A DNA stretch of 64,000 nt from Qipengyuania sp. ABI-127-1. GTDB lineage: Bacteria > Pseudomonadota > Alphaproteobacteria > Sphingomonadales > Sphingomonadaceae. The notes beneath the pieces are model-generated. The model searched no databases and was not told the DNA's origin. It saw nothing but the letters and a program-made list of their open reading frames with translations. Shown here in pieces: positions 50,811 to 60,079 of this stretch (the stretch's first letter is position 1; each line of letters opens with the position of its first letter). A program made the translations under genes and the position numbers. The stretch spans positions 964,501 to 1,028,500 of the forward strand of contig JALJCR010000001.1 in the NCBI GenBank assembly GCA_022953095.1, given 5' to 3'.

Positions 50811-51211
50811 TGGCCAAGCACCAGCATTCCACGCCCGAACAGCAATCGGTTCGCGTACTCAAGGTGGGCGAACGCGTGCGGCATATCCTGTCCGAACTGC
50901 TCGCGCGCGGCGAGGCGCATGACGATGTGCTTTCAGCCAGCAATATCGCGGTCACCGAGGTCCGCATGACGCCCGACCTGCGCAATGCGAAAGCCTATGT
51001 GAAGCCTTTGTTGGGCGAGGACGAGACCGTGGTGCTCAAGGCGCTGCGGGGCAATACGGCCTTCTTCCAGAAAGAGGTCGCCCAGCGTCTCGGCCTCAAA
51101 TTCGCGCCGCGGCTCAATTTCCAGCCCGACGAAAGCTTCGACGAAGCGGACCGGATCGAGAAGCTGCTGAGCGATCCCAAGGTCGTGCGCGACCTCGACG
51201 ACGAGGACTGA
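50810..51211 (+). CDS. rbfA: Ribosome-binding factor A
   Basis: 133 residues from the ATG at 50810, with AGGA eight bases before it; a GTG one codon earlier is possible. RbfA signatures are [21 protein letters not shown]-like [17 protein letters not shown] and [31 protein letters not shown]-fold protein for 30S maturation and cold adaptation. Its stop abuts the stop of a convergent transporter gene. Confidence 0.95.
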   Translation: MAKHQHSTPEQQSVRVLKVGERVRHILSELLARGEAHDDVLSASNIAVTEVRMTPDLRNAKAYVKPLLGEDETVVLKALRGNTAFFQKEVAQRLGLKFAPRLNFQPDESFDEADRIEKLLSDPKVVRDLDDED

Positions 51212-52828
51212 TCAGCCCGCTGATGCGGGCGGCGTCGCCGCGGTCGGCGCCTCCATGAACACCTCGGCACCCGGTCCTAGCGGCAGGTCGAGCACCACCC
51301 AGCCGATCGTCATGGCGAGACCCGCAAGCAGCAGGCCGACCGAATAAGGCAGCATGGTCGCGGCCAGACTGCCAAGCCCGAAGTCCTTCTGCCAGCGTTG
51401 GCAGAAGATCAGGATCAGCGGGAAATAGACCATCAGCGGGGTAATGATGTTGGTCGCCCCGTCGCCCACGCGATAGGCGGCGGTGGCCATTTCGGGCGTG
51501 ATACCCAGCAGCATCAGCATCGGCACCAGCACGGGCGAAAGCAGCGCCCACTTGGCGCTGGCCGAGCCGACGAAGATGTTGAGCAGGGCCGAGACCACGA
51601 TGATCGCGGCGAGCAGTGCCCAGGCGGGCAAACCGCTATTGCCAAGGAAATCGGCGCCGTTGACGGCCAGGATCAGGCCGAGATTCGACCAGGCGAACAT
51701 GGCGACGAAATGCGCGGCCGCGAAGGCAAGGACGAGGTAGTAGGCGAGGTCTTCCATCGCCCCGGCCATCATCTTCACCAGCCCGCGGTGGTCTTCGATC
51801 GTGCCTGCCGCCTTGCCGTAGGCCCAGCCGGCGAGAAGGAACAGCAGGAAAAACCCGGCGACCAGGCTCTGATAAAACGGCGTCAGCCGGGCCTCGGGCG
51901 ATGCTTCCTCGTCGATTAGCGGGGTGCCCGGGCCAAGCGTGAAGAACAGCCACAGCCCGACAACGAAAAGGGCGGCGAGACCGGCCCTGCGCAGCCCCTT
52001 GTGCTCGGCTTCGGTCAAAGCGCGGTCGCCATCGGCCACTTCGCCCTGTTGTTCGGGCGACACGGCATTGCCCGCCATTGCCGGGCTCCACTTACCCAGT
52101 CGCGGTTCGATGATCGTGTCGGTTACCCACCAGATGACCGGGAGGAAGACGAAGGTCATGGCGGCGATGAAATACCAATTGCCCGCGATATTGGCGGTGA
52201 AGTCGCCAAAGACGGTTTCGACCGCGGCTTCGGTAATCCCGAACAGCAGTGCATCGAGCTGGCCCGGCAGAAGGTTGGCCGAAAAGCCACCCGAGACGCC
52301 TGCGAAGGCTGCCGCGATGCCCGCAACCGGATGGCGGCCTGCGGCATGAAAAATGATGCCCGCCAGTGGGATCAGCACGACATAGGCAGCATCGGCCGCC
52401 AGATTGCCCATCATGCCGACCAGCGCAACGATCGGCGTCAGCAGGAATTTCGGCGCATTGCGCACGCCGGCGCGCATGGCGGTGCCGAACAGTCCGGCGC
52501 GCTCGGCCACACCGGCGCCCAGCATCACCACCAGCACGTATCCGAGCGGATGGAAATGGGTGAAGGTTGCAGGCATGTCGACCCACAGCCGCTGGATATT
52601 CTCCGCGCTCAGCAGGCTGACCGCGCTGATAATTGTCGCCGCGCCCGTATCGGGGTCGATCTCGGTGGGATGGGCTGCCGATAGTCCGGCAAGGCTGGCG
52701 AGCACGGAAATCACAACCAGGATCGCGATCAGCCAGAAGAACAGGAATACCGGGTCGGGCAGCTTGTTACCGCTTCGTTCGATCCAGCCGAGAATTCCGT
52801 TCTGTGCCCTACCAGCCGTTTCCGCCAT
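51212..52828 (-). CDS. AbgT-family transporter
   Basis: 538 residues from the ATG at 52828 with AGGGA before it. About twelve to thirteen transmembrane helices. AbgT signatures include LPDPVFLFFWLIAI, ADAAYVVLIPLAG, NLLPGQLDALL and GDGATNIITPLMVYFPLIL. The family imports p-aminobenzoyl-glutamate (a folate breakdown product) or exports sulfonamides and other antimetabolites. It is inserted on the opposite strand between rbfA and the tdk-truB segment. Confidence 0.92.
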   Translation of the reverse strand: MAETAGRAQNGILGWIERSGNKLPDPVFLFFWLIAILVVISVLASLAGLSAAHPTEIDPDTGAATIISAVSLLSAENIQRLWVDMPATFTHFHPLGYVLVVMLGAGVAERAGLFGTAMRAGVRNAPKFLLTPIVALVGMMGNLAADAAYVVLIPLAGIIFHAAGRHPVAGIAAAFAGVSGGFSANLLPGQLDALLFGITEAAVETVFGDFTANIAGNWYFIAAMTFVFLPVIWWVTDTIIEPRLGKWSPAMAGNAVSPEQQGEVADGDRALTEAEHKGLRRAGLAALFVVGLWLFFTLGPGTPLIDEEASPEARLTPFYQSLVAGFFLLFLLAGWAYGKAAGTIEDHRGLVKMMAGAMEDLAYYLVLAFAAAHFVAMFAWSNLGLILAVNGADFLGNSGLPAWALLAAIIVVSALLNIFVGSASAKWALLSPVLVPMLMLLGITPEMATAAYRVGDGATNIITPLMVYFPLILIFCQRWQKDFGLGSLAATMLPYSVGLLLAGLAMTIGWVVLDLPLGPGAEVFMEAPTAATPPASAG

Positions 52829-52972
52829 CGTCATGTCCCTACTTGCTTTTTGGACGCAATCGCAGGCGCTACCATCGGTCGCCGCGTCTGTCGCCATGCT
52901 TAACGGTCCTTGTGGAGAAGTGCTGCCGGGCAGACTCGCCGGAGTGTGTGAAGAGCGCTAGCGACAGAGGCG

Positions 52973-53551
52973 ATGGCGAAGCTCTATTTCTATTATGCGA
53001 GCATGAATGCGGGGAAGAGCAGTACCTTGCTGCAAGCCGCCTTCAATTACGGCGAGCGCGGTATGCGTGTCTCGCTGTGGACCGCCGCGCTCGATGATCG
53101 CCCGGGTTTCGGGGCGATCTCCAGCCGGATCGGGCTAGCAAGCGATGCGCATCGCTATGAAGGCGACACCGATATCGAAGCGCGCGTGCTGGCCGACCAT
53201 GGGCAAGACCCGATCGCCTGCGTATTGGTGGATGAGGCACAGTTCCTGACGCCCGAGCAGGTGTGGCAATTGGCGCGTTTGGCCGACGATGCCGGGATTC
53301 CGGTGCTCTGCTATGGCTTGCGCACAGATTTCCAGGGTGAACTTTTTCCCGGCTCCGCCGTGTTGCTGGGCATTGCCGATGCGCTGGTGGAAATGAAGGC
53401 GGTGTGCGATTGCGGACGCAAGGCGACGATGAACTTGCGCGTCGATGCGAAGGGCAGGGCGGTAAGCGAAGGCGCGCAAACCGAAATCGGCGGAAACGAC
53501 CGTTACGTCGCCATGTGTCGCAAGCATTTTCGCGAAGCGCTGGCGGGTTAG
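52973..53551 (+). CDS. tdk: Thymidine kinase
   Basis: 192 residues. The P-loop is YYASMNAGKSSTLLQA, the Walker B-like VLVDEAQFL, the lasso region with CDCGRKATMN, and a further zinc Cys in VAMCRKHF. It phosphorylates thymidine for the dTTP salvage pathway. No signal peptide. It is followed by the M50 protease gene 25 bases later. Confidence 0.95.
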   Translation: MAKLYFYYASMNAGKSSTLLQAAFNYGERGMRVSLWTAALDDRPGFGAISSRIGLASDAHRYEGDTDIEARVLADHGQDPIACVLVDEAQFLTPEQVWQLARLADDAGIPVLCYGLRTDFQGELFPGSAVLLGIADALVEMKAVCDCGRKATMNLRVDAKGRAVSEGAQTEIGGNDRYVAMCRKHFREALAG

Positions 53552-53576
53552 GCCCGCACTTCCTATCTAGCCCGCC

Positions 53577-54269
53577 ATGACCGAAACGCTCCTGCTCGCG
53601 GTGATCCTGATCCCGTGCCTGATCATCGCCATCGTCTTCCACGAGGTCGCCCATGGCTGGACCGCGCTCGCATTGGGCGATCCGACGGCCAAGGAACAAA
53701 AGCGCCTCTCGCTCAATCCCATCCGCCATGTCGATCCCATCGGCACGCTGCTGGTGCCCGGCGCGCTCGCACTGTTCGGCGGGCCGATTTTCGGCTGGGC
53801 CAAGCCTGTGCCGGTACGCGGCGACCGGCTGCGCGACCCGCGCTTCGGCATGGTCGCGGTCGCGGCGGCTGGGCCGGGGACGAACCTGCTGCTCGCGTTT
53901 GTCGGCGCATTGCTTTTCGGCACGATTTCGGGGGCGATAATCGCATCGGGCGGTGTTCCGCCGGAATGGTTGCTGACGGCGGGCGGCATGTTCATTCTGA
54001 TCAATGTCTTCCTCGCCCTGTTCAACCTGCTGCCGATACCGCCCTTTGATGGGTCGCATATCGTCGGCGGGCTGCTGCCAAGGCAATGGGCGAGCAACTG
54101 GCAGAAGCTGCAATCGCTCGGCATGTTGTTCTTCATCGTGTTGATCGCTGCGACCTGGGCGTTCCCGAATAGCGGGCTAATCGAGAATACGGTGCTGCCT
54201 CCCGTGCTGTGGTTGCAGGAACGCTATTTCGAGCTTGCCGAATGGGTCGCGCGCGGGATCGCGGGATGA
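53577..54269 (+). CDS. Site-2 protease family protein (M50)
   Basis: 230 residues with about five transmembrane helices. The zinc site HEVAH lies in IVFHEVAHGWTALALGD (near 22-26), and the second metal-ligand motif is NLLPIPPFDGSHI. It belongs to the short, PDZ-less branch of M50 (YwhC/FtsH-like neighbours in many genomes), with unknown substrate. Its stop overlaps the truB ATG (ATGA). Confidence 0.9.
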   Translation: MTETLLLAVILIPCLIIAIVFHEVAHGWTALALGDPTAKEQKRLSLNPIRHVDPIGTLLVPGALALFGGPIFGWAKPVPVRGDRLRDPRFGMVAVAAAGPGTNLLLAFVGALLFGTISGAIIASGGVPPEWLLTAGGMFILINVFLALFNLLPIPPFDGSHIVGGLLPRQWASNWQKLQSLGMLFFIVLIAATWAFPNSGLIENTVLPPVLWLQERYFELAEWVARGIAG

Positions 54270-55264
54270 CCGGTGCGAAACCTGCTCCCCACGGTTGGTT
54301 GATTCTCGATAAGCCGCGCGGCCTTGGTTCGACGCAGGCCGTCTCCGCGGTCAAGCGCGTGCTGCGCCAGAGTGGCTATGCCAAAACCAAGGTTGGACAT
54401 GGCGGCACGCTCGATCCACTGGCCGAAGGCGTATTGCCGATCGCTCTGGGCGAGGCGACCAAGCTGGCCGGGCGTATGCTCGACAGCGACAAGATTTACG
54501 CTTTCACTATTCAGTTCGGCGAGGAGACCGATACGCTCGACACCGAGGGCGAAACGATCGAGCGGAGCGATCACCGCCCTCCGATGGCGGCCATCGCGGC
54601 GGTGCTCGAACACTTCATCGGTGATATCGAGCAGGTCCCGCCCGCCTATTCGGCGGTAAAGATCGACGGGAAACGCGCCTATGACCGGGCGAGGGCGGGC
54701 GAAGAGGTCGCAATGAAGACCCGCTCGGTCACGATCCACTCGCTCAGCTTCGAGAGCGAGCGCGAGGACGCCGAATTGCGCTCCGCCTTTGCGACGACTG
54801 CGGGGCGGCCGGACCCTTACGATCCGCAGGCCCCGCTTGAGCTGGCCGACAGAGTCACACTGGTCGCGCATGTTTCCAAGGGGACGTATATCCGTTCGCT
54901 TGCACGGGATATCGCACGCGCGCTTGGAACGGTCGGCCACGTCACTTATCTAAGGCGCATCAAGGCTGGCCCGTTCCGCGAGGAACAGGCGATTTCACTG
55001 GACATGCTGGAGAAACAAGCTAAGGGCGCGGCCATCGAAAACCTTCTCCTGCCGCTAGAGGCGGGACTGGACGACATCCCGGTCCTTCCCCTCGATCCCG
55101 ACAGCGCGCAGGCGGTCCGCCAGGGCCGGGTACTGTCGGAACTGCCCCACACCGACGGGCTCCACCTCGCCACGCTGCACGACGTGCCCGTGGCCCTGAT
55201 GGAGCTCAGCGGAGGTACGGCCAAGGTCGTGCGGGGCTTCAATATCCCGGATGTCGCGGAGTAG
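54266..55264 (+). CDS. truB: tRNA pseudouridine(55) synthase
   Basis: 332 residues from the ATG at 54266 overlapping the previous stop; a longer frame upstream overlaps the protease and is not needed. The catalytic Asp is D50 in [15 protein letters not shown]. Other motifs are [30 protein letters not shown] and [14 protein letters not shown]. It converts U55 in the T loop of tRNAs. Followed by rpsO after five bases. Confidence 0.96.
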   Translation: MTGAKPAPHGWLILDKPRGLGSTQAVSAVKRVLRQSGYAKTKVGHGGTLDPLAEGVLPIALGEATKLAGRMLDSDKIYAFTIQFGEETDTLDTEGETIERSDHRPPMAAIAAVLEHFIGDIEQVPPAYSAVKIDGKRAYDRARAGEEVAMKTRSVTIHSLSFESEREDAELRSAFATTAGRPDPYDPQAPLELADRVTLVAHVSKGTYIRSLARDIARALGTVGHVTYLRRIKAGPFREEQAISLDMLEKQAKGAAIENLLLPLEAGLDDIPVLPLDPDSAQAVRQGRVLSELPHTDGLHLATLHDVPVALMELSGGTAKVVRGFNIPDVAE

Positions 55265-55269
55265 AATAC

Positions 55270-55539
55270 ATGTCTGTTACCACCGAGCGTAAAGCTGAGA
55301 TCATCAAGGACAATGCGCAGGCCAAGGGCGACACCGGTTCGCCGGAAGTTCAGGTCGCGATCCTGACCGAGCGCATTCGCAACCTGACCGAGCACTTCAA
55401 GTCCAACCACAAGGACAACCACTCGCGTCGCGGCCTCCTGATGATGGTCAACAAGCGCCGCAACCTGCTCGCCTATCTCAAGAAGACCGATGTCGAGCGG
55501 TACAATGCGCTGATCCAGAAGCTGGGTCTTCGCAAGTAA
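55270..55539 (+). CDS. rpsO: 30S ribosomal protein S15
   Basis: 89 residues, full length. Signatures: [33 protein letters not shown] and [15 protein letters not shown]. It binds 16S rRNA as an early assembly protein. GGAG overlaps the truB stop and serves as its ribosome site. Terminator follows. Confidence 0.98.
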   Translation: MSVTTERKAEIIKDNAQAKGDTGSPEVQVAILTERIRNLTEHFKSNHKDNHSRRGLLMMVNKRRNLLAYLKKTDVERYNALIQKLGLRK

Positions 55540-55547
55540 GAGTTTCT

Positions 55548-55578
55548 CGAAGGGGTGGCTCAGGCCGCCCCTTCGTTT
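55548..55578 (+). terminator. Terminator between rpsO and pnp
   Basis: CGAAGGGGTGGC (55548-55559) pairs with GCCGCCCCTTCG (55564-55575) around TCAG, with one G-T wobble, then TTTAT. It lies eight bases after the rpsO stop and likely gives partial termination ahead of pnp. Confidence 0.8.
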
Positions 55579-55711
55579 ATCCGGCCACTGCGCAATTCGG
55601 CGCGAGGTCGGCAAATGGAGGCAGAACAAGCCTCGAACCGGACCGGGACGGCATCCCGGCATTGTAGGCCCCGCACCGCAATAAGGCCGTGTGGGTTCAT
55701 AAGGAAAATAC

Positions 55712-57976
55712 ATGTTCGACACGAAAACCGTATCGCTGGAGTGGGGCGGAAAGACCCTCACTCTGGAAACCGGCCGCATTGCCCGTCAGGCCGACGGCGC
55801 TGTTCTGGCCACCTATGGCGAAACCGTGGTGCTGTGCGCAGTCACCGCTGCCAAGAGTGTACGCGAAGGGCAGGACTTCTTCCCGCTCACCGTGCACTAC
55901 CAGGAAAAATTCTCCGCTGCGGGCCGTATCCCGGGTGGCTTCTTCAAGCGCGAAGGCCGCGCGACGGAGAAGGAAACGCTGACCTCCCGCCTGATCGACC
56001 GCCCCGTGCGGCCGCTCTTCCCGGAAGGCTTCTACAACGAAATCAACGTCATTGCGCAGGTCCTGTCCTATGATGGCGAAACCGAACCCGATATCGTCGC
56101 GATGATTGCCGCTTCGGCCGCGCTGACCATTTCGGGCGTGCCCTTCATGGGGCCGATCGGCGCCGCGCGCGTTGGCTTCAAGAACGGCGAATACGTCCTC
56201 AACCCGAGCCTCGAAGACGCGCTCGGCGAAGACGGCCGTCTCGACCTCGTCGTCGCTGCCACGCAGGACGCGGTGATGATGGTCGAATCCGAAGCCAAGG
56301 AGCTGACCGAAGAGGAAATGCTCGGCGCCGTCATGTTCGCGCATGAGGAAAGCCGCAAGGTCATCGGTGCGATCATCGATCTGGCCGAGCAGGCTGCCAA
56401 GGATCCATGGGAAATCGACACTTCGGACGATACCAGCGCGATCAAGGAAAAACTGCGCGGCATCGTTGGCGACGACATCGCTGCCGCCTACAAGCTGACC
56501 GACAAGTCGGCCCGTTCGGACGCGCTCAACGCCGCACGCGAAAAGGCCAAGGAAGCTTTCGCCGAGGAAGAACCGCAGACGCAGATGGTTGCGGGCAAGG
56601 CGGTCAAGAAGCTGGAAGCGGAAATCGTTCGCGGCGCCATCCTCAAGGATGGCCAGCGGATCGACGGCCGCAAGCTCGACCAGGTTCGCCCGATCGAAGC
56701 GATGGTCGGCCTGCTTCCGCGCACGCACGGTTCGGCGCTGTTCACCCGCGGTGAAACGCAGGCGATCTGCACCACCACGCTGGGCACCAAGGATGCCGAG
56801 CAGATGATCGACGGGCTCGAAGGCCTGTCGTACAACAACTTCATGCTGCATTATAACTTCCCGCCCTATTCGGTCGGCGAAGTGGGTCGCTTCGGCTTCA
56901 CCAGCCGCCGCGAAACCGGCCATGGCAAGCTCGCATGGCGCGCGCTGCACCCTGTGCTGCCCGATCATGAAGACTTCCCCTACACCATCCGCATCCTGTC
57001 GGACATCACCGAGTCCAACGGCTCGTCCTCGATGGCGACCGTCTGCGGTGGCTGTCTGTCGATGATGGACGCCGGCGTTCCGATCGAGCGCCCAGTGTCG
57101 GGTATCGCCATGGGCCTGATCCTCGAAGGCGACGAGTTCGCCGTCCTGTCGGACATCCTCGGTGACGAAGATCACCTTGGCGACATGGACTTCAAGGTCG
57201 CCGGTTCTGAAAACGGCATCACCTCGCTCCAGATGGACATCAAGGTTGCCGGCATCACGCAGGAAATCATGAAGACCGCGCTCGAACAGGCGAAGGCCGG
57301 CCGTGCGCACATCCTGGGTGAAATGTCGAAGGCCCTCACCGGTGCCCGCACCGAAGTGTCTAAGCATGCCCCGCGCATCGAGACCATGCAGATCGACAAG
57401 TCGAAGATCCGCGACGTCATCGGCACGGGCGGCAAGGTTATCCGCGAGATCGTGGCCGAAACCGGTGCCAAGGTCGACATCGACGACGAAGGCGTGATCA
57501 AGATCAGCTCTTCGAACGCCGACGAGATCGAAGCCGCGAAGAAGTGGATCGAAGGCATCGTCGAAGAGGCGGAAGTCGGCAAGATCTACAATGGCAAGGT
57601 CGTCAACATCGTCGATTTCGGCGCATTCGTGAACTTCATGGGCGGCAAGGACGGCCTCGTCCACGTCAGCGAGATGAAGAACGAGCGCGTCGAGAAGCCG
57701 ACCGACGTTGTTTCCGAAGGCCAGGAAGTGAAGGTCAAGGTCCTCGAGATCGACCAGCGCGGCAAGGTCCGCCTGTCGATGCGCGTCGTCGACCAGGAAA
57801 CCGGCGAAGAGCTGGAAGATACCCGCCCGCCGCGCGAACCGCGTGGTGACAAGGGTGGCCGTGGCCGTGGCGGCGATCGTCGCGGTGGCCGTGGCGGCCC
57901 GCGTCGCGATCGCGATGGCGGCGGCAAGAAGGACGGGGGCGGCGAAGCCCACGTACCCGACTTCCTGAAGGACTGA
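55712..57976 (+). CDS. pnp: Polyribonucleotide nucleotidyltransferase (PNPase)
   Basis: 754 residues. Two RNase PH domains ([20 protein letters not shown] start; [13 protein letters not shown]; the second with [14 protein letters not shown]), then KH ([20 protein letters not shown]) and S1 ([27 protein letters not shown]). The C-terminal tail of about 45 residues is an unusual Arg-Gly-rich stretch ([17 protein letters not shown]), ending AHVPDFLKD. It degrades RNA 3' to 5' using phosphate. A 130-base leader between the terminator and ATG may carry the RNase III-sensitive autoregulatory hairpin typical of pnp. Confidence 0.97.
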   Translation: MFDTKTVSLEWGGKTLTLETGRIARQADGAVLATYGETVVLCAVTAAKSVREGQDFFPLTVHYQEKFSAAGRIPGGFFKREGRATEKETLTSRLIDRPVRPLFPEGFYNEINVIAQVLSYDGETEPDIVAMIAASAALTISGVPFMGPIGAARVGFKNGEYVLNPSLEDALGEDGRLDLVVAATQDAVMMVESEAKELTEEEMLGAVMFAHEESRKVIGAIIDLAEQAAKDPWEIDTSDDTSAIKEKLRGIVGDDIAAAYKLTDKSARSDALNAAREKAKEAFAEEEPQTQMVAGKAVKKLEAEIVRGAILKDGQRIDGRKLDQVRPIEAMVGLLPRTHGSALFTRGETQAICTTTLGTKDAEQMIDGLEGLSYNNFMLHYNFPPYSVGEVGRFGFTSRRETGHGKLAWRALHPVLPDHEDFPYTIRILSDITESNGSSSMATVCGGCLSMMDAGVPIERPVSGIAMGLILEGDEFAVLSDILGDEDHLGDMDFKVAGSENGITSLQMDIKVAGITQEIMKTALEQAKAGRAHILGEMSKALTGARTEVSKHAPRIETMQIDKSKIRDVIGTGGKVIREIVAETGAKVDIDDEGVIKISSSNADEIEAAKKWIEGIVEEAEVGKIYNGKVVNIVDFGAFVNFMGGKDGLVHVSEMKNERVEKPTDVVSEGQEVKVKVLEIDQRGKVRLSMRVVDQETGEELEDTRPPREPRGDKGGRGRGGDRRGGRGGPRRDRDGGGKKDGGGEAHVPDFLKD

Positions 57977-57996
57977 TCCTTCGCTAGTCAGTAACG

Positions 57997-58029
57997 AAGG
58001 GGTCGCGGGTCCGCCTGCGGCCCCTTTGC
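57997..58029 (+). terminator. Terminator after pnp
   Basis: AAGGGGTCGCGGG (57997-58009) pairs with CCTGCGGCCCCTT (58014-58026) around TCCG, with two wobble pairs, and TTTGCTTT follows. It lies 20 bases past the stop. Confidence 0.85.
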
Positions 58030-58044
58030 TTTGGAGAATGCGTG

Positions 58045-58725
58045 ATGTTGCCCCGCGAAACCCTGGCGACTGCCGACGTGCCCGATGGCGAGACGCTGAC
58101 GCTCGTCAGCCACGGCCGCGATTTCATCATCATGCTCGGCCGCGACGAGCTGATGGGAACGCGCATGCAGTTTTCCGAAGAGCAGCTTGCGGTGCTGACG
58201 CTGGCAGAGCTGGACGCACCGAAACCCCGGGTGCTGATCGGCGGCTATGGCATGGGCTTCACCTTCCGCGCCGCGCTCGACAAGCTGCCCGAGGGCGGAT
58301 CCGTCACCGTGGCGGAGATCGTGCCGGAGATCCTCGAATGGGCCGAGGGGCCGCTCGCCCACCTGACCGGCGAGAGCCTCTCCGACCCGCGCGGCAAGGT
58401 GGTCATCTGCGATGTCGCGGCGCTGATCGACGATGCCAATGACGGCACGACTGCAAAGTACGATGCGATCCTGCTCGATGTCGACAACGGTCCCGACGGG
58501 ATCGTGCGCGATGCCAATTATCGCATCTACTCGAAGACCGGCCTGGCCAAGGCGCGCGATGCCTTGAGGCCGGGCGGTATCCTCGCGGTGTGGTCCGCCG
58601 CGCCCGACCACAAGTTCACTGTACGCCTCAAGGAAAGCGGCTTCGACGTGGAAGCGCGCGAAGTGCGCGCGCGACCCAACAATAAGGGGCCGCGCCACAC
58701 GATCTGGTTCGCTCGCAAGCGTTAG
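58045..58725 (+). CDS. Spermidine synthase-like methyltransferase-fold protein
   Basis: 226 residues from the ATG at 58045, with GGAG eight bases before it; a GTG one codon earlier is possible. The Rossmann-like fold has a glycine loop RVLIGGYGMGFTFRAAL, an acidic strand VTVAEIVPEILEWAEG and DAILLDVDNGPDG. These resemble the spermidine synthase superfamily, but no clear polyamine-site motif was seen. Function therefore uncertain. Monocistronic, between the pnp terminator and a convergent gene. Confidence 0.75.
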   Translation: MLPRETLATADVPDGETLTLVSHGRDFIIMLGRDELMGTRMQFSEEQLAVLTLAELDAPKPRVLIGGYGMGFTFRAALDKLPEGGSVTVAEIVPEILEWAEGPLAHLTGESLSDPRGKVVICDVAALIDDANDGTTAKYDAILLDVDNGPDGIVRDANYRIYSKTGLAKARDALRPGGILAVWSAAPDHKFTVRLKESGFDVEAREVRARPNNKGPRHTIWFARKR

Positions 58726-58735
58726 GAAGCGTGGG

Positions 58736-59257
58736 TCAGGTCTTGATGCGGACCCGGCCCATGAAGTCCATCTTGCCGACCGGCACGCCCTTCATGCGAA
58801 GGATGTTGTAGGCGGTCGCACAGTGGAAATAGAAGTTTGGCTGGCTGAAGCTGAGGAGGAAATCCTCGGCGGTGAAGTCCATCCCGCGATCTTTGAATTC
58901 GAACCGCATCGGCTGGCCGATCCAGCCTTCCATCTCGTCTTCGCTGAGCGCCTTCATCACCTCGACCGCGCCGGCCAGCTTCGCGCGTAGCTCTTCGAAG
59001 GTCGACGGCGGCGGATTGAGGTCGGGCGAATAGACGCCCTTCCGCACGCCCTCGACCGAGCCTTGAGTATGCTCGGCGACACATTTCACCTGATAGGACC
59101 AGGGCAACATGTCCTCGAAAACGCGCGCGCCGATGAATTCGTCGTGTCCGCAATCATGTTCGCCGCACCACTTCTCGGCGGTATCGATCAGATGGTTCGC
59201 CGTGCCGAGCATTTGCAGGGCGCTGGGAACGTAAGCGGCGTGTAGCGACAGGGGCAT
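58736..59257 (-). CDS. DUF1993 family protein
   Basis: 173 residues. It begins MPLSLHAAYVPSALQMLGTANHLI and contains MLPWSYQVKCVAEHTQGSV and FSQPNFYFHCATAYNILRMKGV, the DUF1993 pattern. The helical His-bearing layout resembles DinB-like four-helix bundles. No signal peptide, so cytoplasmic. Function unknown. Convergent with the methyltransferase-like gene (ten bases apart) and downstream of the gcrA terminator. Confidence 0.88.
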   Translation of the reverse strand: MPLSLHAAYVPSALQMLGTANHLIDTAEKWCGEHDCGHDEFIGARVFEDMLPWSYQVKCVAEHTQGSVEGVRKGVYSPDLNPPPSTFEELRAKLAGAVEVMKALSEDEMEGWIGQPMRFEFKDRGMDFTAEDFLLSFSQPNFYFHCATAYNILRMKGVPVGKMDFMGRVRIKT

Positions 59258-59281
59258 GGTTCTCTCTTTCCCGTAGAAATG

Positions 59282-59318
59282 AAAAGGCCCGGCTGTCGTG
59301 TGACGGCCGGGCCTTTTT
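59282..59318 (-). terminator. Terminator after gcrA
   Basis: A perfect 12-bp stem (AAAAGGCCCGGC pairing with GCCGGGCCTTTT) with an A-tract and T-tract on either side, so it works in both directions. It lies nine bases past the gcrA stop on the minus strand. Confidence 0.9.
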
Positions 59319-59326
59319 CGAATGTG

Positions 59327-60007
59327 TCAGCGAACGCGCGGACCGCCGAAGGGCAGCGGCGGAGGGGGGCGGCGCGCGCCGCGCGGGAGCTGCGCCTGAT
59401 AGGCCCGTCCGCAATGCTCGACGCAATAGGGGAAGCCGGGGTTCACAGCTTCGCCGCAGAAATGGAAATCGGGTTCGCCTGGATGACCCATAGGCCAGCG
59501 GCAAACCTTGTCCGACAGGTCGAGCAGGCTGGTCTTGTCCGCGATCTCCGGGCTGGGCTTGGCCGGAACAAGGCGGCGCGGAGGGGCAGGGGGGATTGGT
59601 GCCTGCTGATCGCCCGGACCCTGACGCAGGAAGCCCCCGGGGCCGACCGAAACGATCTTCGGCAAGTCGCTTCCCTTGTTGGGCAGGGGCTGGGACGGAA
59701 TCGCCGCATCTTGTTTCGGCGCCGGGGGCGTCGCAGGCTTGGCAGGCACTGCGGGAGCTGCCGGTTTCGCAGCAGGCTTCGCGGTTTTCTTGGCGGCTGG
59801 CTTGGGCGCCGACTTGGGCTTTGCGGGCGCCTTTTTCTTTTCATTCGCCTTTACCGGCGATGGCCGCGACTTGAGGCCGAGGCGGTGGGCCTTGCCGATC
59901 ACCGCATTGCGGCTGACCCCGCCCAGTTCTTCGGCGATCTGGCTGGCGGTCGAGCCGCCCTCCCACATCTTCTTAAGCGTTGCGATCCGTTCGTCGGTCC
60001 AGCTCAT
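59327..60007 (-). CDS. gcrA: GcrA cell-cycle regulator
   Basis: 226 residues from the ATG at 60007, preceded by AGGAC. The N-terminal GcrA DNA-binding helix-turn-helix is diagnostic: SWTDERIATLKKMWEGGSTA, then QIAEELGGVSRNAVIGKAHRLGL. A long Lys/Pro/Ala linker (residues 50-115) follows, then a C-terminal sigma70-contacting part with four Cys/His positions (KVCRWPMGHPGE; FHFCGEAV; YCVEHCGRAY). GcrA works with CcrM methylation at GANTC sites to set the cell cycle. Confidence 0.95.
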   Translation of the reverse strand: MSWTDERIATLKKMWEGGSTASQIAEELGGVSRNAVIGKAHRLGLKSRPSPVKANEKKKAPAKPKSAPKPAAKKTAKPAAKPAAPAVPAKPATPPAPKQDAAIPSQPLPNKGSDLPKIVSVGPGGFLRQGPGDQQAPIPPAPPRRLVPAKPSPEIADKTSLLDLSDKVCRWPMGHPGEPDFHFCGEAVNPGFPYCVEHCGRAYQAQLPRGARRPPPPLPFGGPRVR

Positions 60008-60079
60008 TGCGCAGTCCTGTATCTCGTGTCTCGACGCCGCGGCTTGCATGCCGTGGCGCTTGGGCCTAGTCGCGCCTCC

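Noticed and set aside
55697..57952. A 751-codon minus-strand frame opposite pnp
   Set aside because: It mirrors PNPase codon by codon; no ribosome site or domain.
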